Part shown: positions 51,749 to 61,414 of the stretch, piece after piece | Position numbering within the stretch: the stretch's first letter is position 1 | Layout of the letters: each line of letters starts with the position of its first letter | Assembly: GCA_022414725.1 (NCBI GenBank) | Contig: CM039462.1 | Coordinates: forward strand, 182,218,800 to 182,282,799 | Length of the DNA: 64,000 nt | Source of the DNA: Microglena sp. YARC | Taxonomy: Eukaryota; Chlorophyta; Chlorophyceae; Chlamydomonadales; Chlamydomonadaceae | Direction of reading: 5' to 3' | Translations under genes and position numbers: made by a program | The notes under the pieces: model-generated | The model's database searches: none | Seen by the model: the letters and a program-made list of their open reading frames with translations, nothing else | Told to the model about the DNA's origin: nothing

Positions 51749-52304
51749 CTTGCTTGATTTGTGAGTAGCTTGTGTGATTATGAGTGGCTTGTGTTATTGT
51801 GAGTGGCTTCGTGAGTACCTTCGCAGGGAACCCCGCTTACAATACAGCATGGCGAGTCGGCACACAGCGTGGCGTCGGTTAACCCTAAACTGCCTGCTGA
51901 CGACAATGTCTCGGAAGAGTAATGCTGGGTTTACTTAACGCAGGGGCTGTATAGAGTGCTATCCTACCCTGAACGAATGCTAGCTGTCCACGGCTGCCCA
52001 CGCATTGTCAAACCGGTGGTATCTCAGTAGTAGTACTCCTCCCTGGAATTGACAGCCTGTTTACCGCCCTTCCATGGGGCGGCAGTGCGCCTGCGTCGCT
52101 ATAGCGACTTCGGTACATCAAATCGGATGATCAAAACCAGAGAAAACGGGTGCGCAAATCGGGCGAGCAAAACGGAGGCGCTTTTGGCCCTTAGGGTTCA
52201 AGTGCTATCACCCCACGCCTGACGTCCAATCCGAGGCAGTTCTCGCAAAATTCGCCCTCAAACTGTCATCACCCCTCGTCAATTTAAATTCAACCTCATA
52301 AGTC

Positions 52305-52541
52305 TTGCTACGTAGTAAATACGACGAGGTTCCTGAAGCCGTGTTACCGAGTGACAATATATCTCGTGGGTACCGAAATTTGGCACCTGGTACCATGGGT
52401 TCCTACATGGAGAGGATGCTCGGGGTTGAGCCCTTAACCTACACACACGCACAGTTAGGAAGCTTTTTCATGGCCCACTCGGATTTGAGGGATAGCAGGC
52501 ACCATCCTCGTTCTGACCTAGAAACTGACCTAGAAACCTAG
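52305..52541 (+). CDS. Hypothetical ORF or exon fragment
   Basis: Reads SKYDEVPEAVLPSDNISRGY and MERMLGVEPLTYTHAQLGSF. An AG lies just upstream at about 52301. Not recognised; it could belong with 51467-51748 or to a decayed element. Its last codons lie in a repeat of CCTAGAAAC. Confidence 0.25.
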   Translation: MLRSKYDEVPEAVLPSDNISRGYRNLAPGTMGSYMERMLGVEPLTYTHAQLGSFFMAHSDLRDSRHHPRSDLETDLET

Positions 52542-52559
52542 GCTGCCCAGGCCCCGGTT

Positions 52560-52818
52560 TCTAGGTCAGTCTGTGCCAGTCCAGGGGTCAGCCTATGACA
52601 TATCTAGTTCAGTCTGTGACAGTCCAGAGGACCAGGGGTAAACCAAATAGGCTAACAGACTTGCCCAACCGTGACAAGAAGGGCTGAAAAGAAAAAGCAT
52701 TGAAAAAGCTTTGCTTAGTAGGCAGTTGCTTGAAAGCACACCCCTATTGATCATGTGCAAGGCCAACAGGGGTGTGATTTCAAAACAATCCGGACCAAAA
52801 AGCTAAATTGAGTCCAAT

Positions 52819-52849
<31 letters not shown>

Positions 52850-53980
52850 ACACACACACACATACACACCCCTATGGGATTTAGCCCGATTTAGCTTTTG
52901 CTTTTGGTCAAATTTTGGTCCTGACCAAAATCCATTTTGTAGTGTGACCACTGGTGAGTGGTAACCACTTAGATTTTGGTGATAAGTTAAATCGACCCAA
53001 ATCGACCCAAATCGACCCAAATCGGACCAAAATCGGCCTGATCAAAAGCAGTGTGACTGACCCCTAAGCATCCTTGACTTATATTGACCAGGCATACATT
53101 TTGAGTTTGCTTGCTGGAACTGATCTGCACTGACTCCAACTAACATAGGTGCTTGCTAGTGCTTCATATAATTGATCAAGCATGATTTTTCTATATTGAT
53201 TCGTTTAGCATTGCCTAGTAAGTTGATTTATTCACTCTTTTGATCAGGCATCCTGAGTGTGCTTGCTGAAAATGATCTGCACAGACTCAACATAGGGTGC
53301 TTTGTGTTATTGATCAGGCATGAGTGCTACATATTGATTCAATTAGCACTACTGAGTATGCTTGATTTAATCACTGCATTGATCAGGCATACATACGGTT
53401 TTGAGTGTGCATCTTAGTACTGACTCTGCTTGATATAATTGATCAGGCCGTGAGGCATAATTCTGCTAGTTTGAATCAATAAGCATTGCTTTATTTATTC
53501 ACTTTATTGATCGGGCATGCAGTATTGAGTTTGCTAGTTGGAACTCATCTGCACTGACTTTACTGAGGGTGCTTCATGACATTTCATGTTATTGATCAGG
53601 TCAGCATGAGTATGCTATATGTATTTAACCAGCATAACTGAGCATCCTTGATTTATAAGCTGTATTGACCAGGCATACATATTGGGTGTGCTTGCTAGCC
53701 AGTCATTGCAGACTGCACCGACTCCACTGAGGGTGTGAATTTCCGGAGTATGTGCAGAGCACAGAGACGAGGGGAAGACGGTAAGGATAAGATCTTTACA
53801 GTTAGATAAGCATTCGATCAATGCGCTAGGAGGAAGTTCTGAGATGGCGCGGCTCCTCAGGGTACCGGCGTCAGAGTCCGTGCCATAGCTGGCAACGGCA
53901 TCACAGTACAGTGCAGCAGGGAGGTAGTCCTGTGCACTCTAAGTCACTCTAGGTGAGCCGGTGAAACCCGGTGAATAACA
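52560..53980. repeat. Dispersed-repeat copy, poly-C tract and TGATCAGGCAT repeats
   Basis: 52620-52690 is a copy of the TCCAGGGGTA.. AAATAGGCT module. 52820-52849 is a 30-base C run before (CA)n. 53050-53720 is a degenerate tandem repeat with recurrent TTGATCAGGCATACAT and GAGTNTGCTTG motifs. Confidence 0.7.
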
Positions 53981-56246
53981 TCCCCCCCAATTCCTGGTAT
54001 TCTTCATTCTGAAGAATTCCAGGAATTAGAGGAGTTAAAAAACTAGAGTGACAATTAAAAAACTATTATGGAGGTACAATACATTTGTAACTCATCAGGC
54101 TTGTCAAGGAGTTAATGATAAGATTATACCGGCTGTGGCAAGGCAGGCTGGCTCAGCAAAGGTGGTTATCATGTCTAAATAACTCTTAATCACTGATCTA
54201 GACTGGCAGCTTAAAGGGTTGCCGTGGAGGTACAGACTTAAGCTGGATAGAAGAGAGCAGCCAGTCATGGTGCAATCAATCAATATCAAGGAAAGGTCTG
54301 CGGGATCAGGCTCGGGCCTGTCAGGAGGGTGCTGGGGTGAACTCCTAGGAGCTGCAAGGAGGCTACAGGGGATAGCAGGCTAGATTGCAGGGAAGCTGCT
54401 AGGAAACTAAAAGGAAGCTGCAGGTAGGCTGCATGCTAGGGTGCAGAGGGGCTGCTTATGGGGCTGGAAGGAAACTAAAAGGAAGCTGCAGGTAGATTGC
54501 AGGGAAGCTGCTAGGAAACTAAAAGGAAGCTGCAGGTAGGCTGCATGCTAGGGTGCAGAGGGGCTGCTGTGGGGCTGGAAGGAAACTGCCAGGCTTGGTT
54601 AAGGCTTGTGGAGATAACCTTGGTTACGAGAAGGGCATGATGTCTGGACTAGTCCCCCCATAATTTGGGTTGTAGCTGGATTGCTTGTAACCTAAATTAA
54701 AACGCAGACATCTGGTAGAGACTAGGATAATTCTAAATTCAAAAGTTGACTGCCTGGAAGGTACATGGGGCAGTGCAGGTGGCGTACAATCTAGTAAATT
54801 CTAGAGTGTTCAGGTCTAATACAACAGATGGGGAGCAATGTTTTAACTACTAGGTGCCTGGCGTGCTGGGGAAGCTGTCAAGGGCAAGCTGATGGCGGAC
54901 TTGGGCTAGGAATGCTGCAGGGTAACTACAAGGTGTCAGCACGCAGCTTGGGGCTGCGAGGTAGCTAGGGTCGCTGCAAGGGAAGTAGGGGCGGATAAGA
55001 AAATATACGGTAGGGACTGCTGGTGCTGTTGGGGCCTGCTGGGTCATTGCAGATCAATGTAATCATAACTATGAAAGCTGCAGGGAATGCAAGGGCTGCA
55101 GGGAATACAACTGATGATATCTGTGCTAGGCTCCCCCATAATTTGGGAGTGAAGGCTAAGTACTGAAATGCTAAATTAGAATCGGGCAGGCATCATGTTG
55201 TCAGCATGAAAACATCGAAGGGGTAGAAGCTTGAACAGCACGTGGCTAAGTACATGTGGCAGTACGGGGCAGATCAAGAATTAATTCCTAGAGTGTTCAT
55301 TACTAATTATTTAACAGATGGTGGGGATGACCAAATCGCACTGTGTAACTATGCCATGAGGTTGACTATGCACTGGAAGGTACATGGAATCTGCAGGTCG
55401 CTAGTGCTGGACAGCACTGCAGTTTAGTGCAGCAGTGCTTCTGTACATCAGCACATGGGTGTACATGTAGATCATCACACGAGGGTATCGCTCATGCAAC
55501 AGATCTATTGTACAGCAGTGCAGGTCAGTGCACAGCAATTCAGTACAGCATTGCATTACACATGGGTTGTACGTTAGTACCGTACAGCACTTCAATCTGT
55601 GCAGTACAGTACATCAGTAGGTGGCTGTGCATCAGTGCATCAGGATTATGTTACACGCAGATGAAAATCAGCGCACGAGGGTATCGCTCATGCTTATATC
55701 TGCATGCAAGAAATAGTCACATCACATGATGCATTGCAGTTTAGTGCAGCAGTACTTCTGTACATCAGGACATGGGTGCACAGATGTATACAATGCATAG
55801 GTCAGTCCCCTTGTCTGTACATCAGGACATTTCCCTTCCATGCTATATACCTCCCCATGTTCCCCTTCACAAGTGTGTTCTTCATCCGATACCCTCAAGG
55901 ATGCATGATGACTATCAGCTTGAATACACTCCAGAGAGTGGACAAAGATGCTTGCGTGAGCAGACGCGCCAATCTATATATGCGGAGACGAGAATAGCAT
56001 TACAAGCATTGGAGACCCATCAAGGGGCACCAGTGGTGAAAGGGGCGGCAGCCAGGAACCTAACAGGGTACAGGCAAGACCGGTGACGCAGCCAACAGGA
56101 AGCTGTCACTGAGTCACTTAGGGATGACACAGTCTACGGGAAGCTGTCACTACGGGAAGCTGGCACAGGACTGGCAGAGCCGATAGTTCTAAGGAAGTAC
56201 AGAAGTAGTCACCAAGTCATAAAACGCGTGAGAGCACCGCAATTCA
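53981..56246. repeat. Repeated sequence between the TIR-ANK gene and Copia-1
   Basis: An imperfect palindrome AATTCCTGG..CCAGGAATT lies at 53989-54028. A tandem pair of about 115-120 bp (AGCTGCTAGGAAACTAAAAG..) lies at 54390-54590. 54640-54840 is repeated at 55130-55330 (shared CCCCCATAATTTGGG, CTAGAGTGTTCA, AACAGATGG). 55418-55500 is partly repeated at 55676-55790. It may include Copia-1 LTR sequence, but no TG..CA pair could be delimited. Confidence 0.45.
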
Positions 56247-56569
56247 TGCTGACACTCCACCTATGACACAGGTGACATACAATACTACTTCTCCACCTAT
56301 GGCACTGGTGACATAGAACTATATGTAACAAATGAAAAAAAAAAAAATCAAAGAACTCCGAAAAAATCGAGAGAACTTTAAATGGAACTCAAAGGGGATA
56401 GGAAGGAATGAAACAAGGCAAAAACCAAAAATTTGCCAAGTGAGAAAAAGATGAAAACCGAATATCAAAGATGGGTAACAACGGTATAGAAAACCCGATC
56501 CGGGAATAGGAACCTAATGCCAAACAATGATAACCAAAGAAACCGATGTAACCAGGAAAAAAAATGACC

Positions 56570-59500
56570 CTAAGAAGAAGCGGTCATTCCAAGCATTCGA
56601 ACAAACCTCCAGAACACAGCAGGATCAAGGGGCTTGGTGAAGGGGGCAGCACAGTTGTCCTTAGTGTTAACATAGGCAACATCCAGTTGGCCATCCTCCA
56701 CCAGCTCCTTGATGTAGTGATGAATAACATCAATGTGCTTGCTGCGAGGGAGTAGCTGCCAGCCATTGGCCCAACTCAGAGACCCTAAGTTGTCACCCTG
56801 AATGGTACCCAAACCACAAGGCAGACCCAGATCCACCCTCAACTTCTTCAACCATTGCACCTCCCTGGCAGCCTGAGACAGGGCCTGATACTCAGCCTCA
56901 CTAGAGCTAATGGCAACAGTAGGCTGCCTCTTGCTCATCCAGTTCACTATGCACCCCCCAGCCAGCACAGCAAAGCCAGTCTGAGACCTCCTGTCAGACC
57001 CATCATCAGCAAAGGATGAGTCACTAAAGACAGTAAAAGAGAACTCAGGGCTGTGGGTGTAAGTGAGTCCCAGGTGGGAATGTGACCTCAAATACAAGAG
57101 CAAACGCTTGGCTGCCCCAGAGGGGGGCGGTAGGGTGAGCAGAAAACCTGGACAGGTAGCTCACAGCAAAAGAAATATCAGGCCTGGTGCAAGTAGCCAG
57201 GTATAGCAAAGCACCCACAAGAGATAGGTACTGGCTATTAGAGGGCAGGGGGTCTTCAGGTGGGTCAGTGACGGTGGACTTGGCCATGGGGGCACCAAAC
57301 TTGGGCTTGGCAGCAGCAGTAAGACCAAACTGCTCCACCAGATCAACAATGTAGGAGTGCTGGGAGAGGTTGATCTGAACACACCTGCCTTCAGAGTCAA
57401 GTGTAACAGCCATGTCCAAAGAGAGGAACTGAACCGGTACACCCATCTCTTTGACCTCCCAGCCAGCTTTCTCCATAGCCTTGATCAGCAAAGCATATCT
57501 ATCCAGCTCACTAAAAGCACAGATAAAATCATCAACATAGGTCAGGACATAGCTCCACCCACCAATAGAATCCCTCATAAAGTACAGAGCAGGTTCTGCC
57601 TTGCACATAGTAAACCCATGTGCAACCAAAACCCGCTTTACATCCATACTCCAAGCCCTGGGCGCCTGTTTCAAACCATAAAGGGACTTGATCAGTTTGC
57701 ACACAAGGGGAACACCGTTAGGACCAAGTACCTTAAAGCCCTCAGGCTGGTGGCAGTACAGGTCCAGACCAGGTTCTAGCTTAGCATTCAGAAATGCAGT
57801 CTTGATGTCCAGCTGCCGAACAAACATCTTCCTATGAGTGATGGCAGCAAGGAGCACCCTCAGACCTGCTTAAGAAGAAACGGGGGCATATACGTCATGA
57901 AAGTCCAGCCCAGGACGCTGCAGAAAACCACGGACCACAAAACGTGCCTTAAAGCGCACAGAACCATCAACCCCAACCTTCTTCACAAATAACCACCTGC
58001 CAGACAGGATCCTCTGCTTAGGAGGCTGTGGAGTGAGTGCCCAAGTACCATGGGCATGTAGGGACGCCATCTCATCCTTCATAGCAAGCAGCCACTGATC
58101 CCTGTCAGGGTTGGTAGGAAGCATGGCAGCTTTATAGGTTAGTTCAGTGGAGGTGGAAATGTAAGCTCCCACGTACAAGCAGTTTACTTGTACATGAGCA
58201 GCAGGGGTATCAGCAATATCAGCAGTAACCGGTAGTATAGCCCCCAGTGCAGAACTACTGCCTGGTTGAACAAGGCCGGCCTTATTTGCCTCTATATCAA
58301 CGAAGCCTGGGTCGACCGGAACACCCCAGCCATACGCAGTATCGGAACCAGACCAGTGTTCAAGATCATCACTTACACTTTCGGCAACGGCTACATCATC
58401 ACATGGGCTTGACCCGAATAATCCACCAGGGATGGCAGGAGGCGAAGGGATTAACAACACCTGCGAGCCATCCGAGGTGGTCGGAGGTTGGCGACTATTA
58501 GGCAATGGACCTGTGACAGGCTCCACTATGATCGAAGGCTGTCTTAATCCTAAAGCTTCACCGACGGAACGTGGCGCAGAGGAGGGCCTGGCGACCCCCT
58601 GAGATTCGGGTAAAATATTATCTGAAGGAACTTCGGAATCCCGCCCGCCCAGTACCTTCACACGCAATACAGCACCATCAGCCCCTGACCTGGGACGCAA
58701 GGTCATCCCATGACCAGGGCAGCGGTCGACAATTGGGGTTGGCAAAGGGTCTAAGGCATTAACCGCAGACTCAGGCATGTGTCCGATGATAGCGGCAGGG
58801 ATGCGAGAAAACAGCGGAGACCCGTCATAAGGGGACAGCCCAGGAATACAGTTATAGCTAAACTGTTCATAGAAGAGTACATCACGACTCTCTACTACCT
58901 GGCGCAACTTAGGAACCCAAACAAAATAACCCTTACTCACCAGGGAATACCCAACCAGTCTACCAGATAACGCCCTTTCGTCCAGCTTGTTGCGTTTCTT
59001 CCCATTGACTAACGTGACGTAGCAAGGGCAACCAAACACACGCAACAACGACACATCAGGCACAACCCCAAAGAACAGCTCGTTTGGAGTCTTGTCTCCC
59101 TGATTGGGCAGACGATTACGAAGGTAAAGCAGCTAGGAGGGCATAGGGCCAGAAAGACTTAGCTAGTTTAGACTCCAGGTGGATGCTCCTAGCTATAGAC
59201 TGTAAGACCCCATTGTACCTCTCCACAGTTGCATTCTGCTGTGCAGTGTATGCCAACGATAATTCATGCACTGCCCCTGCCCCAACCGATATCAGCCAAT
59301 CCTCGAACCACTTTACTACAAACTCCTTAGCCCTGTCAGATCTCAGACACTTAAAGGCAAACCCATGCAGCTGATTCATCCATCTGAGGATGATAGTTTG
59401 GACTGCTAAGGGAGCTTCATCCCTGGTCCTCGAGCACAATATATACCTCAGCATAGCCAGAGTATTGGTCTGTGAGGCACAGAATATAAAACTCCCCACG

Positions 59501-60640
59501 CAGACCCCTAATATGAACTGGTCCCATGATATCCAAGTGAAGGCGTTGGAGAGGTGCACGGATCTTAGTGGTGCTTTCTTTAGGAAAAGGGAGACGTTTG
59601 CCCTTAGCCTTCTGACAAGCATCACAAGGGATCTTAGCCAGTTTCTGCACCTGCTTGAGTGAGAGGGGTAAGTTCTTAACCATACCCTTCTTGACAAGTC
59701 TGCGCATGGCATCATAGCCGGGGTGACCCAGCCGCCTATGCCACAGCCATTCAGGAGTGGTAGGGATAACAACTCCACCGTCCTTATCAACATCAAGTGC
59801 AAAAACTGGGTAATGGTCAGCACTAAACAAACGGCCACCGGTGGTGTAACAAGGCCTACATGCAAACTTGTAAACACCATCACTGGAGGCAGGGAAAGAC
59901 CAGAGAACAGAAGAGCCCTGAGTGGCAGTGCAACTAAGACTATCAAAAGAAACCTTGCAGTGGTGAGAATGAGCCACAGCATTTACTGACAGGAGGTTCA
60001 CCGGACAGTGAGGTATGTAAAGAACATCGGTTAGAGTGATTGATGTTGGTAACCAATCACTACACAACACAATGGATTCCATACCTTCTGACCGTTGAAC
60101 CACTCCATCACCAAATCGAACTGCTGGCCCATTTTTAGAAACATTATACACAGTGAACAAAGACATATCACCTGTGATAGACATTCCAGCTCCAGAATCC
60201 ACATGCCAGACACCCTCAGACAGGCTCGGGCTACACACATTAGAGACCTTCGTGGTGCAGGAGAATAGGACAGAGCGTACCTCCTACTTCTGCATAGCAA
60301 ACCCATCAATCTGAGCCTGCAAGGAGGACATTTGCTTTGGAGTAAGCGCACCAGGAAGGGCCAGGTTAACAGGCATCGGTCCAGGATGCGATGCACCATC
60401 CCTGTCCCTTTTCAGGTGCGGGTGCTTCGTCCAGCAGCGTTCCTCCGAGTGACCATCCTTATGGGGGCATGGTCCCCAAGTGCATTCCAGGCGCCTCTTG
60501 GTAGACCCAGAACCACCACCAGTTCTCTGCCGCCGCGGAAGTGCAGCATTGGCAGGAAACTGGGGAGTGTTCCGGGACCAACCAGGGTGCCTGACAGAGT
60601 TCAGGGGACGTGAGGAGACCAGGAACGAAGTGTTTAGACA
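56570..60640 (-). pseudogene. Copia-1: broken Ty1/Copia polyprotein
   Basis: Order on the minus strand: Gag zinc knuckle (C-x4-C-x5-H-x4-C, about 60475-60415), protease WHVDSGAG (about 60208), GAG-pre-integrase LWHRRLGHPG (about 59740), integrase HLDIMGP and SDRAKEF, reverse transcriptase with YVDD (about 57535) and RNase H ending at 56570. This order is diagnostic of Copia. The frame is broken by a stop near 60287, shifts near 59440 and 59130, a stop at about 57870 and a shift near 57110. Most of Gag is absent upstream. LTRs could not be delimited. Non-functional. Confidence 0.9.
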
Positions 60641-61414
60641 ACTGGACAGTTAAAAGAGCCGAGGGACGCCTCTTGAGAGAGGAGTCCTGACGGCAAACCC
60701 CGGAACCCTTAGGTTACGGGGAAGGACAGACGCGATAGGTTGCGTAGCCAATAGGACAGGTAGAACCAACGAACAGCTAAAGCTGACACTCCACCTGTTC
60801 TAACTGTCAAGGAAATTATACTTTCAAACCTTTAACAATAAACTTCGAAAAAGAAATCTGAAACTCAAAAGCAAGCAGAAAATAAATCTAAGAGAGAGAG
60901 ACATCCTCAAGGGCGACACCGATACTTCCAATATCATTCTAAGATTTAACCAACCTAAATGTTCATCTAGGGAGGGGAAAGAGCGCAGAATAGTACCACA
61001 CTCCACCTAACTGAAGCAACCTCTATTTAAGCCAATCAGGGCTAAAAGAGGTAAAACAGTTACTCAGACCTTGCAGGCTCCATCATGGACCGCAGGTGTA
61101 ACAATCCCCAAAACAGGTGCAATTTCTACCCAAAAGAGGGGAAATCAAACAAAAATAATAATAATTCCAAACAGATCTACCAGCGAGGTAGTCATGACCA
61201 GAGACTCGAGGTAAAATCAACCCCCAAAATCCAGTGCGACAGGTCTATACAAACTACATACCCATTCACCATCGCTACAGGATTGGAGTCGTACAACACT
61301 CGAGGTGAAGCAAGGGGCAGTAGACCTGAAGCAAATTAATATACAGAAATCACCGCAGGTGGGCATCGAAACCCGCGACTCCCGCAGAGAGCACAAACCT
61401 GAACTGCAGAAAAA
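60641..61414. other. Noncoding sequence between the two Copia polyproteins
   Basis: Contains AGGTGGAGTGTCAGC on the minus strand (about 60782-60796). The same string lies 3' of Copia-1 at about 56247-56261, and AGGTGGAGTGT occurs at about 61000. A purine tract followed by TGT is what a polypurine tract and LTR start would look like, but no matching LTR pair was found. Confidence 0.45.

Noticed and set aside
56250..61010. LTR pair for Copia-1 starting at TGTCAGC
   Set aside because: The two candidate starts (56253, 60788) are followed by unrelated sequence, so they are not copies of one LTR.
61365..61410. tRNA-like T-arm sequence on the minus strand 3' of Copia-2
   Set aside because: The TTTCGAT loop is present but the arm does not pair and no acceptor, D or anticodon arms were found.
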